NCBI GenBank assembly: GCA_009780035.1
Contig: WRAU01000004.1
Span: 62,001 to 126,000 of the forward strand
Source: Alphaproteobacteria bacterium
GTDB lineage: Bacteria; Pseudomonadota; Alphaproteobacteria; WRAU01; Hepatincolaceae
Direction of reading: 5' to 3'
Length of the DNA stretch: 64,000 bases
Shown here: one piece after another, positions 53,533-62,213 of the stretch
How positions within the stretch are numbered: the first letter of the stretch is position 1
Layout of the letters: the number at the start of each line of letters is the position of its first letter
The notes under the pieces: generated by a model
Told to the model about the DNA's origin: nothing
Seen by the model: only the letters and a program-made list of their open reading frames with translations
Databases searched by the model: none
Program-made: the position numbers and the translations under genes

Positions 53533-54679
53533 TATCCAGCTAATTTTTCAGTCCAGCAGTTTTTATCAAGAAGTTTTTCAACTTAAAGAGAATATTCTGC
53601 AGAATGTTTTATATCAAAATCAAAACACTCCTAAAGTTAACAGCATTTATTTGGCAAGGGTAGATAAAATAGTAGATAGTCTTGGCGGAGCTTTTGTTAG
53701 CTTAGGCAAGGAAGACGCTTTTTTAAAGCTCAATAAAAATAAAGATTCAGCAAAAGTTGGCGAAAAATTTCTCGTTCAAGTTGTTAAAACGGCTACTAAC
53801 CCTAATAAACTGGCAGTTGTTTCAAAAGATATTTCTCTTCAGGGCGGCTTAATAATTTTAAAGCCATTTAGTAAAAATATTATTTTTTCTAAAAAACTTA
53901 CGGAAGATGATAAACAAAATGTTTTAAAACATACTGATTTAGGATATGGATTTATTGTTAGAAGTTTGTATAAACATAGTTTTTTAACTGATTTATTGGC
54001 TGAGGTTAACCGCCTTAAAAATTTATGGGAAAGCATTAAAACTAAAACTAAAATTGGCTTAGTTTATGAAAGCAATTTTTTAGAAAACATTATTGTAGAT
54101 TCTGCCAAAAGTTCTTCTCTTGAGGTTATTACCAATACGGTGGAAGATAATAATCTGGTGCATAATATTTTGGCTGATTATAAGTATTTAAATATTCAAT
54201 CTAAAATTTATGCTGGTAAAGAGAATATTTTAGATAAATACAATATTGCAGAACAACTTATAGATGTAGCTAGTTCTTCATTGCAGTTAAATGATTCACT
54301 AAATTTATTATTTTTTGAAAGGGAAGCCTTCAACTATATTGATGTAAACTTTGCCGGCGAGGTATCTTTTACTTCTCGTGAAGATGTGGCTTATAAGGTT
54401 AATATGGAAATTATGCCGATTATTGTGCGGCAAATTTTATTAAGAAACTTATCTGGACAAATTCTTATAGATATACTGAAAATTACTAATAAGCTATATC
54501 GTAATAACATTTTAGACAAAGCTAAAAAACTATTTGCCGATGATAATAATAAAGCTACAGTGCTAGGTTTTTCTAATTTAGGCATACTGGAGGTATCGCG
54601 GCAAAAACGGCAGGATAGCTTTAATTTGGTTAATAAAAGTAAAGAATATCAATCACATATTGCTGCAATAAGAGGTTAA
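53525..54679 (+). CDS. rng: Ribonuclease E/G family protein, short form
   Basis: 384 residues from the ATG at 53525, which overlaps the maf stop. S1-like region near the N-terminus ([20 protein letters not shown]), then the catalytic fold with Asp in [15 protein letters not shown] and Asp in [10 protein letters not shown], matching the two catalytic Asp residues of RNase E. The Zn-link CxxC and the C-terminal small domain of RNase G are missing, and overall conservation is low. Probably still an endonuclease, perhaps of altered oligomeric state. Confidence 0.8.
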   Translation: MSNIQLIFQSSSFYQEVFQLKENILQNVLYQNQNTPKVNSIYLARVDKIVDSLGGAFVSLGKEDAFLKLNKNKDSAKVGEKFLVQVVKTATNPNKLAVVSKDISLQGGLIILKPFSKNIIFSKKLTEDDKQNVLKHTDLGYGFIVRSLYKHSFLTDLLAEVNRLKNLWESIKTKTKIGLVYESNFLENIIVDSAKSSSLEVITNTVEDNNLVHNILADYKYLNIQSKIYAGKENILDKYNIAEQLIDVASSSLQLNDSLNLLFFEREAFNYIDVNFAGEVSFTSREDVAYKVNMEIMPIIVRQILLRNLSGQILIDILKITNKLYRNNILDKAKKLFADDNNKATVLGFSNLGILEVSRQKRQDSFNLVNKSKEYQSHIAAIRG

Positions 54680-54680
54680 A

Positions 54681-54875
54681 ATGCGCTGCCCTATTTGTAA
54701 AAAACCTTCCGCCGCTGATAAAAAAATTCTGCCTTTTTGTTCCGCCAGATGTCGTGATGTAGATTTATATAAATGGTTTAGTGGCAGCTATAGTATTCCA
54801 GTAGTGGAGTATGATGATATTGATGAAGAAGAGCTTGAAAAATTAAATGGGGTTATAGAGGAAAAAGATGATTAG
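54681..54875 (+). CDS. yacG: DNA gyrase inhibitor YacG (zinc-binding)
   Basis: 64 residues with the Zn site CPIC at 3-6 and CSARC at 20-24, then [10 protein letters not shown]. Binds GyrB in Escherichia coli. One base after rng. Its C-terminus is acidic. Confidence 0.9.
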   Translation: MRCPICKKPSAADKKILPFCSARCRDVDLYKWFSGSYSIPVVEYDDIDEEELEKLNGVIEEKDD

Positions 54876-55234
54876 TTTTTAGAGTTATTTTTTTGTTTCA
54901 AGTGTTGTTCTATTATGCTTAAAGCCTGCTGCTCTGTTTCGCTGAATTTTCTATTAAATAGTTTGCCTATATAATACAGTTTATCAAATCTATCAAACTG
55001 CTGTCCCATTTTTGCAATAGTTTTCTTTTGGTTTTCTATTTTCATATCATACTTATCAACCATATAATAAAATGTAAGCTGGGTTGAAATATCTAGGGTA
55101 TCTATAAATTCTTGAATTTCCAGCAGTAAATTATCATATTGGCTGGTTAGTCCCATAGAATTAAACAAAAGATTTTTGAATTCTTCTTTAATATCGTAAT
55201 CGTCTAATTCTGGTTTTTGTTTTGAATCTGCCAT
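54872..55234 (-). CDS. Hypothetical helical protein
   Basis: 120 residues, charged and mostly helical with coiled-coil tendency around 68-85 ([17 protein letters not shown]). No signal peptide. Not recognised. Its stop overlaps the yacG stop from the other strand (4 bases). Downstream of the candidate RNA gene on the same strand. The ribosome site is weak. Confidence 0.55.
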   Translation of the reverse strand: MADSKQKPELDDYDIKEEFKNLLFNSMGLTSQYDNLLLEIQEFIDTLDISTQLTFYYMVDKYDMKIENQKKTIAKMGQQFDRFDKLYYIGKLFNRKFSETEQQALSIIEQHLKQKNNSKN

Positions 55235-55265
55235 AGAGAGTGCCTTTTTCTAATATAATTATTTC

Positions 55266-55428
55266 AGGGCGGGAGATTAGAACCTCTACACACGGAGAGC
55301 GAGATTATTTCCCTTGCGGGTATTTTATTCTCTGCTCTCCCGCCCATACATAATATATGAGAAAAAACATATATTAACATACTTAGGCTAATATATGTGT
55401 GTGTAGCAACATGGGGTTCTACGCCCAC
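55266..55428 (-). ncRNA. Candidate structured RNA of about 163 nt (6S-like layout?)
   Basis: The ends pair: GGGCG (55422-55426) with CGCCC (55267-55271), TAGAACC with GGTTCTA, and CTACACAC with GTGTGTAG. Inside are two hairpins: GGAGAGC/GCTCTCC containing CCC-GCAA-GGG, a GNRA tetraloop, and CATATATTA/TAATATATG. A promoter sits exactly ahead of it. Rod with closing stem and internal loops recalls 6S RNA, but I see no motif that proves this. It lacks SRP RNA and tmRNA hallmarks. Coding frames through it have no ribosome site. Confidence 0.55.
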
Positions 55429-55434
55429 GCTTAA

Positions 55435-55463
55435 ATTATTCAACAATTACAAATTATTGTCAA
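55435..55463 (-). promoter_or_regulatory. Promoter of the candidate RNA
   Basis: Minus strand: -35 TTGACA (55458-55463), 17-bp spacer, -10 AATAAT (55435-55440). Predicted start at about 55428, one or two bases before the closing stem. Confidence 0.65.
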
Positions 55464-55540
55464 TTTATTTTAGATAATTATTTAAAATACTAGACAACAA
55501 ATAATTTTTAGTATATGATGTTATAGTTAAAAAGTTTCTT

Positions 55541-55616
55541 GCCCAAGTAGCTCAGATGGTAGAGCGGAGGACTGAAAATCCTTGTGTCGGTGGTTCGATT
55601 CCGCCCTTGGGCACCA
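55541..55616 (+). tRNA. tRNA-Phe (anticodon GAA)
   Basis: Acceptor GCCCAAG/CTTGGGC, anticodon loop CTGAAAA, T arm GGTTCGATTCC, discriminator A, CCA encoded. Confidence 0.96.
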
Positions 55617-55630
55617 CATATTTCTATATA

Positions 55631-55762
55631 CCCATTCAGCAAAACCAACAGATACTATTTTTCGTTTAACATGCTCGCTAAACATCCTATTAAATACTAC
55701 ATTTTTAATTATGGTGAGCAAGATGCACTCAAAATAGTATCTGTTGGTTTTGCTGAATGGGC
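55631..55762. repeat. Exact 31-bp inverted repeat downstream of tRNA-Phe
   Basis: Arms 55631-55661 and 55732-55762 are exact reverse complements around a 70-base spacer. The arms give the same short peptide in opposite frames, which explains the open frames seen here. Same architecture as 5661-5786 but different arm sequence. Confidence 0.88.
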
Positions 55763-55806
55763 AATATCTTCATTTAAGAGAGTTTTTTAATTTAATATTT
55801 TTAAAA

Positions 55807-55841
55807 GAAGATGGCATATAATATTATTATATGCCATCTTC
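55807..55841. terminator. Perfect 17-bp hairpin before the lyase gene end
   Basis: Arms 55807-55823 and 55825-55841 with one central base. It follows the minus-strand lyase gene and probably terminates the PTS-lyase transcript. Confidence 0.75.
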
Positions 55842-55878
55842 CCATTTTCCACTCACCACTAATGATTGCGATAAATAT

Positions 55879-57237
55879 TTAAACTAACAACTTTGCAATT
55901 CTTAAAGCCTCATTTGCCATTTTATTTGCAAGTTCACTCCCGATTCCTACATAATTTTCGGGCTTTAGCATATTTTCAATTTCTTCCTTGCTAAACAGGG
56001 CACTAATTTCAGAATTTTCTAGCAGGGCAGTTAAGTAGTCTTTTCCCTCTAAGGTTTGCATAACTGTATCATACACAAGCGTATGTGCTTTATCTTTGCC
56101 AAGTTTAGAAGCGATGCACATCATTACATATTCACTGTTGTCTAAGCCGCCACTCAATAATATATTTTGATACATTCTTCCTCTATTAACTCCTAATGTT
56201 CTGCTAAGCTCTTCTGCACGCATTAATACTTCGCGAGTCAGCTCAACAGCCTCTTCTAGTAAGGCATCAAATAGCATATAGGAAGAACTATCACCCTCAA
56301 ACAATCTTACTGAAGAAAATAACCCAGAGGTAATAGTAGAATACAATTTTTGAGAATTAGCAATAATTCCTTTAGCGTTTTTAGGGTTAATTTTCTGCGG
56401 CATGGTAGAACTGCCAATCGTGCCTTTTTTAAAGCCCTCGCTTAATTCGCCAAATTCTTCAATTCCCGTATAATATACCTCTTCTGCCATTTTATGAAGG
56501 GCATTGCATAATAGGGCTAAATTCATTATATACTCTTGTTTGTGAGACTGTATATTCCTTGATGGCACAGGCATGGAAGACATATTAAGTTTTTCGGCAA
56601 CCATATCCTGCACTTTAATGCCTAACTCTCCCATAGAGTTAAAAGACCCAACTGCTCCGCCCATCATAACTGAAAAAACTCTTTTTTCGGATTCTTGCAG
56701 TCTTTCTACGCTTTGTAGTATCTCACTAATCCAAACAGAAACCTTATAGCCAAAAGTAATAGGAATAGCATGTTTGCCATGCGTTCTGCCTGCCATTACA
56801 GTATTTGCATGCTCGTGGGCTAATTTAGCCAAATTAGTTAAAATATCAGCAATGAAACTTTTGAAAATATCGTTTACTTGTTTTAATATATATAGCTGAC
56901 CAGTTTGCTGAATATTTTGCGTAGTTATGCCGTAATGAACATATTTTCCGCCTGCTGGACTACATTGGCTGATTAAAACTTTTAGAAAGGGAACGAATCC
57001 ATGACCAATATTTGCCATGATTCTATCCATTTCTGCAAAATCTATTTGTTCAATATTGCAGTTTGCCGCAATATTTTCAGCTGCTGCGGTAGGAATTATT
57101 CCCAGCTCTGCTTGAGCTAAAGCCAAAGCTGCTTCTACCTTGAGCCAAGATTCTACTTTAGCTTTTTTTGTAAGCAGCAAAGATATGCCTCTGTCATTAA
57201 GGGCTTTGCTTTGTGAATCGTATAGTGCTCTTGGCAT
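55879..57237 (-). CDS. Fumarase/aspartase-superfamily lyase (adenylosuccinate lyase-like), catabolic context
   Basis: 452 residues, all-helical lyase fold. Superfamily signature GSSTMPQKINPKNAK, the HYGITTQNIQQTGQ helix and AGRTHGKHAIPITFG, the last with a catalytic His as in PurB. Superfamily members remove fumarate or similar groups from N- or C-linked adducts. The gene is one base from a sugar PTS gene and there are no purine genes near, so I read it as catabolic rather than as purB. Substrate unknown; true PurB is the alternative. Confidence 0.75.
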   Translation of the reverse strand: MPRALYDSQSKALNDRGISLLLTKKAKVESWLKVEAALALAQAELGIIPTAAAENIAANCNIEQIDFAEMDRIMANIGHGFVPFLKVLISQCSPAGGKYVHYGITTQNIQQTGQLYILKQVNDIFKSFIADILTNLAKLAHEHANTVMAGRTHGKHAIPITFGYKVSVWISEILQSVERLQESEKRVFSVMMGGAVGSFNSMGELGIKVQDMVAEKLNMSSMPVPSRNIQSHKQEYIMNLALLCNALHKMAEEVYYTGIEEFGELSEGFKKGTIGSSTMPQKINPKNAKGIIANSQKLYSTITSGLFSSVRLFEGDSSSYMLFDALLEEAVELTREVLMRAEELSRTLGVNRGRMYQNILLSGGLDNSEYVMMCIASKLGKDKAHTLVYDTVMQTLEGKDYLTALLENSEISALFSKEEIENMLKPENYVGIGSELANKMANEALRIAKLLV

Positions 57238-57238
57238 A

Positions 57239-58831
57239 TTAATCTCCTTTTTTTAACTTATCGGTAATGGCATTTTTAACAAACTCTACATGAGGACCAA
57301 AAACGATATGAATATGTTTTTCGCTGGGAAAGAATATTCCCATGCAGCCGGAATCTTTAAGACGCATTTTGTCTGCTTTTGCAGGGTCTTGCAAATCTAT
57401 ACGCAGTCTTGAAACACAATTTTCTACTTTAGCTAAATTTTTGGCACCGCCTAAGCCTTCAATTACAATAGATGCTATCTCAGTCCATTTCTTTTGTTTT
57501 AATAATTCATCAGCTCCCTCTGCTAATTCAAAAGATTCGCGTCCAGGCGTTTCAAGATTAAATTTAGTTATAATGAACTTAAACACAAAGTAGAATACTG
57601 CAAAATTAATTGCCCCTAATAAAATTAAATTATACCAGTGAGTGTTGTCATACAGCAATCCAAAAATGGCAAAGTCAAAAATAGTGCCGCGTATATAGCC
57701 AACGCTGATGCCAAGCAAAGGATATGCCATTGCTCCAAGTCCAGCCATTAGGCAGTATAGTATAAATAAGGGCGGAGAGATAAATAGGAATAAAAACTCC
57801 ATAGGTTCAGTAATATTGCCTAAAAATGCAGTAAGAACACAAGTTATAACCACGCTTTTGGCAATTTTTTTGTTTTTTAAGAAAGCTGTATGATACATTG
57901 CCAAACCAATAGCAGGAATACGGAACAGGGTAGTAAGCATTTGTCCGCCGCCAAGATAGCTGGTTAGGGTGGGCATTAATTTTTCCCAATAGGGACTGTC
58001 TGGACCTAATATAAACAAAAGCTGATTAACCGCCGGAAGAATACCCACATACTTAACACCGTCTATTATATAAACCCCGCCGGCTTCAGTAAAGCGAATC
58101 ATTGATGCCAAAACATGATGCAAGCCAAAAGGTATTAAGGCTCTATGCAAGGTCCAGTAAATTCCAGTGCCAATAACTGGCGTTGTGAAAATAAAAGATA
58201 TTGAGATTAAAAATTTTGTGAAAATGCTCCAAATAATTGGAATTATAAAGCCAACTGGTATAGTTAGACCGATAGTAATAATCGGGACAGATTTCTTGCC
58301 GCCAAAAAAGGCAAAAGCAAGGGGCAATTCTAAACGATAAAATCTATCGCATATTTTTGCTGCCAGCAGTCCTGCAATAATACCGCCCATAGCTTCTATT
58401 TTTAAAGTTTGAATTCCTAACACCATGCCTTGACCTACTTGAGCCATCTCGCTTGTTGCCGCCAAAGTGCCGGTAATGCTTAAAAAAACATTCATGCTAA
58501 CCATTAATGTAAGATAGCTGACGGTTGATGCAAATACAGCAATTCCTTTTTCATTTTTTGCCATGCCGTAAGCCACGCCCATAGCAAACAGTAAGGGAAT
58601 GTTAGCAAAAATCATGCTTGTAATTGTTTGCAGGCTTTGAATGATTGTTTGGATAATTTCGTTAGATAAAAAAGGGAACCTTAAGAGCATATAGTTTTGG
58701 CTTAATGCGCCGGCAATACCCATTATCATTCCTACCGGAGCTAAAACGGCAATTGGCAATAGTAAAGATCGTCCAAAGGTTTGGATTCCAGATTTCCACG
58801 ATGGCGGAATTTTTGGCAGTCTTAATTTCAT
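57239..58831 (-). CDS. PTS sugar permease EIICB, glucose/MalX family
   Basis: 530 residues. EIIC membrane domain (about 20-420) with GLHHVLASMIRF and GNITEPMEFLFLF, the latter the conserved GITEP-type loop, followed by an EIIB domain with phosphorylated Cys near 472 (VENCVSRLRIDL). Imports and phosphorylates a hexose or hexose derivative using HPr and a separate EIIA. No EIIA, HPr or EI lies in the window. TAGGAG ahead of the ATG, and its own promoter at 58872-58900. Confidence 0.9.
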   Translation of the reverse strand: MKLRLPKIPPSWKSGIQTFGRSLLLPIAVLAPVGMIMGIAGALSQNYMLLRFPFLSNEIIQTIIQSLQTITSMIFANIPLLFAMGVAYGMAKNEKGIAVFASTVSYLTLMVSMNVFLSITGTLAATSEMAQVGQGMVLGIQTLKIEAMGGIIAGLLAAKICDRFYRLELPLAFAFFGGKKSVPIITIGLTIPVGFIIPIIWSIFTKFLISISFIFTTPVIGTGIYWTLHRALIPFGLHHVLASMIRFTEAGGVYIIDGVKYVGILPAVNQLLFILGPDSPYWEKLMPTLTSYLGGGQMLTTLFRIPAIGLAMYHTAFLKNKKIAKSVVITCVLTAFLGNITEPMEFLFLFISPPLFILYCLMAGLGAMAYPLLGISVGYIRGTIFDFAIFGLLYDNTHWYNLILLGAINFAVFYFVFKFIITKFNLETPGRESFELAEGADELLKQKKWTEIASIVIEGLGGAKNLAKVENCVSRLRIDLQDPAKADKMRLKDSGCMGIFFPSEKHIHIVFGPHVEFVKNAITDKLKKGD

Positions 58832-58871
58832 TATGTTTTCTCCTAATTTATGAAGATAATTATGTGTATGA

Positions 58872-58913
58872 ACTATATGCTGATTTTAAGTAGTAAACAA
58901 GAACATAGTATGT
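58872..58913 (-). promoter_or_regulatory. PTS-lyase promoter with upstream palindrome
   Basis: Minus strand: -35 TTGTTT (58895-58900), 17-bp spacer, -10 TATAGT (58872-58877), leader of about 35 nt. The palindrome ACATAGTATGT (58903-58913) sits just upstream of the -35, a usual place for an activator. The leader is too short for a BglG-type antiterminator hairpin pair. Confidence 0.6.
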
Positions 58914-58972
58914 GAAAAAATCTTCGCATTTAGTTGTTGTAAAGAAGTGTTTTGTTTATAATCATTATTATG

Positions 58973-59001
58973 TTGATTTCGCAATGCGAATAGGATATAT
59001 T
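58973..59001 (+). promoter_or_regulatory. higBA promoter with operator in the spacer
   Basis: -35 TTGATT (58973-58978), 17-bp spacer, -10 TATATT (58996-59001). The palindrome TTCGCAATGCGAA (58978-58990) fills the spacer, typical for antitoxin autorepression. A half-site TTCGCA recurs at 58923-58928, nearer the divergent PTS promoter. Confidence 0.7.
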
Positions 59002-59036
59002 ACAAGCTATAGTAAAAGGTATTTGACTGGAAAGAA

Positions 59037-59315
59037 ATGATTCAGAGTTTTAAAGATAAAGAAACAGAAAAAATATGGAATCATCAATTTTCAAAGAACA
59101 TACCTAGCAATCTAGTTAAAAGAGCATTGGATAGATTATATAGAATACATACATCTGCCTCGCTAGAAGATTTAAGAACTCCGCCCTCAAATCATTTAGA
59201 AAAATTACAGAGTGATAGAGAGGGGCAATATAGCATAAGAATTAATCAACAATATAGAATTTGCTTTTATTGGACCAAAGACAACAATGCTATAGAGGTA
59301 GAAATAATAGACTAG
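59037..59315 (+). CDS. higB: HigB-type toxin (RelE superfamily)
   Basis: 92 residues, normal length. Core LEKLQSDREGQYSIRINQQY and CFYWTKDNNAIEVEIID match the HigB/plasmid maintenance killer family; the Arg and Tyr residues of that stretch form the mRNA-cleaving site at the ribosome. Toxin gene first, then antitoxin, the characteristic HigBA order. GGAAAG precedes the ATG. Confidence 0.88.
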   Translation: MIQSFKDKETEKIWNHQFSKNIPSNLVKRALDRLYRIHTSASLEDLRTPPSNHLEKLQSDREGQYSIRINQQYRICFYWTKDNNAIEVEIID

Positions 59316-59345
59316 CATTAAAATATAAAATAGGTGAGCATGCAA

Positions 59346-59648
59346 ATGAATATAGAATTTACAATTGGCGATTTTTTACAAGGGTTTCTTGAAGATTATG
59401 AATTAAGTCAAATTAAATTAGCAAAGCTAATTAATGTAGATAGTTCAAGGATTAATCTTATTATTAATAATAAAAGGAATATATCGGTAGATACTGATTT
59501 TAGATTGTGTAAACTTTTTGGATTATCTGAAGGATATTTTTTAAGGGTGCAAGAGGAAATTGAAAGAAAGAAGCTAAAAATTCAAAAAGCAATAGATTTT
59601 GAAACTATTATACCGTTAAAAAAATGCCTATTAAGTAAGGCTGGATAA
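59346..59648 (+). CDS. higA: HigA-type antitoxin (XRE helix-turn-helix)
   Basis: 100 residues from the ATG at 59346, which lies eight bases after AGGTGAG; a GTG at 59334 and an ATG at 59340 are also in frame. HTH at about 21-42 (LSQIKLAKLINVDSSRINLII). Neutralises HigB and represses the shared promoter. Its stop overlaps the start of the next regulator gene by one base. Confidence 0.87.
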   Translation: MNIEFTIGDFLQGFLEDYELSQIKLAKLINVDSSRINLIINNKRNISVDTDFRLCKLFGLSEGYFLRVQEEIERKKLKIQKAIDFETIIPLKKCLLSKAG

Positions 59649-61198
59649 TGGCACTAAGCGGATTATACTTAAATCTTTTAAAATATCTCCACAAGAACCG
59701 AAAATGCAGTCTGCATGATGCAGCAAAAAAGTTTATGGTGAATCCAGCAACTATCCGCAGGCATATAGATAATTTAAATTTATATTTACCAAAGGAAGAC
59801 AGAATTGCCATTAAAAATGGGTATATTTATTTATCTATAGATTACGATGTATATATTGCCTTTATTAATAATATCCCTCTTAACCAATATGCCACAACGC
59901 AAGAGGAGCGGATAAACTTTATATTAATAAAATCATTTTTCAATAATGTTGTTAATGCCTCTGCCGAATATAACAAGATGTGCTTTTCCTTAACTACTAA
60001 AGTAAAAGATTTAAAATTATTGCGTTTGCTTATTAAACCCAAAGGGCTTAATCTTAAAATACATCACAGACGGGGAGTTGAAGTTGTTGGTAATGAATTA
60101 AGATATCGCTTAAAGGTTTTAGAAATACTGCTTAAACTAACTGAGCTGAATTCACAATTTCACATTGAAAATCGACGCGCCAATACTCCTATAGAAAATT
60201 TAATAGTTGATGAGTTTTTCCAGCATTATAACCCTATTCGTGAGGTTTGCTGCAAACAAATTATTGATTTTTGCGATAAAATTGATAATAAAATTACATA
60301 CAACTCTAAGAAAATTCTTCTACTTTATATTGCTTTCATAAATATAAGGAAAAAAACGATATTAGATGCGGCTATCAGTAATATGCCGATTTTGCCTTTG
60401 GATTTTAATTTTCACTCAAACAAGAATGAAAATATTGCCTTCAATTGTGTTGCCTCAATGCTTGATTTCCAAAAACCCTTGAATTTTTTAAAGAATAATG
60501 AATTAATGCAGCTATGCATAAGGTTTGTTGAAAATACATCAAAGCAATTAAATGCGGAGCTTTACACCAAAAAATCAGCCTCTTTAGAAATATATCATTT
60601 TATATATAGAAGTTTGTTCAGCATATACCTTGGTTTTTATTATAAAGATAAAATAAGTATAGACACCAAAGAAAAATTTGAGGAATTATTTAATGTGCTA
60701 AGCAGAGAGATGAAAGAAATAGAAGCTGCCTACGGCATTAAATTTACCGAAGAATATGGCATTACTGCTACGCTTATTATAAAAAAATGGCTAAGCAAAA
60801 ATGAAATATCAAGGTTTAACAGAAAGAAAATAGTTATGCTTAGCAACACTACTAGCGAACATATTGCGTTTTTTGTAGAATCTTTAGCAAATTTGGTAGA
60901 GGTTGATTTTGTAGGATACTATAACATTCATGAATTAGATGCAGTTAAAGATGTTAATTTTGATTTTATTATTACTGTTTCTGAAAGAACTTATAACATA
61001 GTGCGCAGTATGAATCTACCTTCTATCCAGGTTAATTTTTTTCTGGAGGACGCCGATATTGAGCGTCTTTTAAAGAATGGGTTTTCACTTAAGCGGCATA
61101 GGTGTTTAGCTGAAAAATTTTTACTTGAAATTGAAGATAAATCAACGGAAGATATAAAAAAGATTTTAGCAGATAAATATGGGGATATTTTTATCTAA
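59648..61198 (+). CDS. PRD-type transcriptional activator (LicR/MtlR/Mga group)
   Basis: 516 residues. N-terminal HTH (about 5-45, SLHDAAKKFMVNPATIRRHI), central PRD-like helical regions (about 180-400) and a C-terminal EIIB-like fold (about 400-470), where the usual phospho-Cys position reads MLSNTTSEH, with no Cys. These regulators are phosphorylated by PTS proteins and activate PTS genes. It is translationally coupled to higBA (TAATG) and divergent from the PTS-lyase operon, its likely target. Confidence 0.8.
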   Translation: MALSGLYLNLLKYLHKNRKCSLHDAAKKFMVNPATIRRHIDNLNLYLPKEDRIAIKNGYIYLSIDYDVYIAFINNIPLNQYATTQEERINFILIKSFFNNVVNASAEYNKMCFSLTTKVKDLKLLRLLIKPKGLNLKIHHRRGVEVVGNELRYRLKVLEILLKLTELNSQFHIENRRANTPIENLIVDEFFQHYNPIREVCCKQIIDFCDKIDNKITYNSKKILLLYIAFINIRKKTILDAAISNMPILPLDFNFHSNKNENIAFNCVASMLDFQKPLNFLKNNELMQLCIRFVENTSKQLNAELYTKKSASLEIYHFIYRSLFSIYLGFYYKDKISIDTKEKFEELFNVLSREMKEIEAAYGIKFTEEYGITATLIIKKWLSKNEISRFNRKKIVMLSNTTSEHIAFFVESLANLVEVDFVGYYNIHELDAVKDVNFDFIITVSERTYNIVRSMNLPSIQVNFFLEDADIERLLKNGFSLKRHRCLAEKFLLEIEDKSTEDIKKILADKYGDIFI

Positions 61199-61360
61199 TC
61201 TCGTTATACCGTGTGGCTATTGCCGTCATACCAGCGAAAGCTGGTATCAATTTTCAGATTGATTAAACAATTAAGTAGCATCTTGTTAAAACATCATGAA
61301 ATTGGATACTATCTTTTGCTGGTATGATGGCGGATTTATTTACATTATGACGGTAGAGCA
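61199..61360. repeat. REP-like composite palindrome between the PRD regulator and hslO
   Basis: CATACCAGCGAAAGCTGGTA at 61230-61249 is a compact palindrome; the stretch GCTGGTATGATGGCGG near 61318-61333 pairs with CCGTCATACCAGC, giving a larger inverted repeat. A half-unit TTATACCGTGT lies at 61204-61214. Largest copy of the family in this window. Confidence 0.75.
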
Positions 61361-61364
61361 ACTA

Positions 61365-62210
61365 CTAAACCAAATACTCTTTTCCGCAGAAAGAGCAGGT
61401 TATTTTAATAGCGCCGTTATTTTCTTGGCGCAAATCTTCTTGTTCGCTGGCACTCATGCTGGCGGCAACCTCTTTAATCTTTTTTAAAGAACAGCTGCAT
61501 TTGTAAGAGATTTTTGTTTTATCGTATAGCATTACATCAAACTCATTGTAAAGTTTATACAAAACATCTTCCAAACTATCCTCAAGAATTTCATTTTCTT
61601 TAAGAGTTTCACTAAGAATTTTTAGGGTGCTGAAAATTTCTTCCTCTTGTTCAATCTGTTCATCATTAGCATATTGATTAGGAATTTTTTGCAGAAAAAG
61701 TCCAGCTGCTGATTTTTTTTCTGCATTAGAAAATATTTTTATATAAGTTTTTATCTGCTCTGATTGTTTAAACCAATTATAAGCAGAATCTGATAGACTA
61801 TCGCCGCTTAATTCTACGATTGCCTGGTAAGGCTTTAAAGAGTTTGGCAAATGCAGATGGAAAATCATTACTCCGCTGCCGATAGTATCTTTAAATGTAA
61901 GAGGCTGCCCCTTGCAATCCTCATGCAAACTCATATATGCCCGCATATTGCCGTTAATTTTATTATCGCAAAGAATCATTTTAACAATGCCTCCGTCTCC
62001 ATTAACCTGTAGTTTAAAAGTTCCGTCAAACTTAAAATTGCTGGAAATTAATTGCGATAATATAAGGGAATCTAAGAAAATTTTATCGGCTTCTTTTATG
62101 CCAGTAGTAAAGCGGTTAAGCAATTTACTAGAGGTTTTATGTAAACGAACAATTTTCCCTTTAATATTGGTGTTGCTTAAACTAAAGGGCAGTAAAATAT
62201 CTTTTTCCAT
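61365..62210 (-). CDS. hslO: Redox-regulated chaperone Hsp33
   Basis: 281 residues. C-terminal redox switch with zinc ligands CSC (Cys238, Cys240) and CSFC (Cys272, Cys275), the Hsp33 pattern CxC...CxxC. Becomes an active holdase on oxidation. Starts three bases after the ABC permease gene. Confidence 0.93.
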   Translation of the reverse strand: MEKDILLPFSLSNTNIKGKIVRLHKTSSKLLNRFTTGIKEADKIFLDSLILSQLISSNFKFDGTFKLQVNGDGGIVKMILCDNKINGNMRAYMSLHEDCKGQPLTFKDTIGSGVMIFHLHLPNSLKPYQAIVELSGDSLSDSAYNWFKQSEQIKTYIKIFSNAEKKSAAGLFLQKIPNQYANDEQIEQEEEIFSTLKILSETLKENEILEDSLEDVLYKLYNEFDVMLYDKTKISYKCSCSLKKIKEVAASMSASEQEDLRQENNGAIKITCSFCGKEYLV

Positions 62211-62213
62211 AAC

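Noticed and set aside
55266-55428. SRP (4.5S) RNA or tmRNA as identity of the structured RNA.
   Set aside because: No GGAAGCAGCC-type SRP loop, no tRNA-like end with CCA and no tag-coding frame is visible.
55264-55446. 60-codon minus-strand frame over the structured region near 55.3 kb.
   Set aside because: No ribosome site, and the sequence is dominated by paired segments with a promoter aligned to the stem, so an RNA gene fits better.
55527-55790. Two opposed short frames giving the same KIVSVGFAEW peptide.
   Set aside because: Both arise from the exact 31-bp inverted repeat at 55631-55762, and one runs through tRNA-Phe.
55879-57237. Annotating the lyase simply as purB.
   Set aside because: The superfamily motif does not fix the substrate, and the operon with a sugar PTS argues against a purine role. 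Kept as PurB-like lyase.
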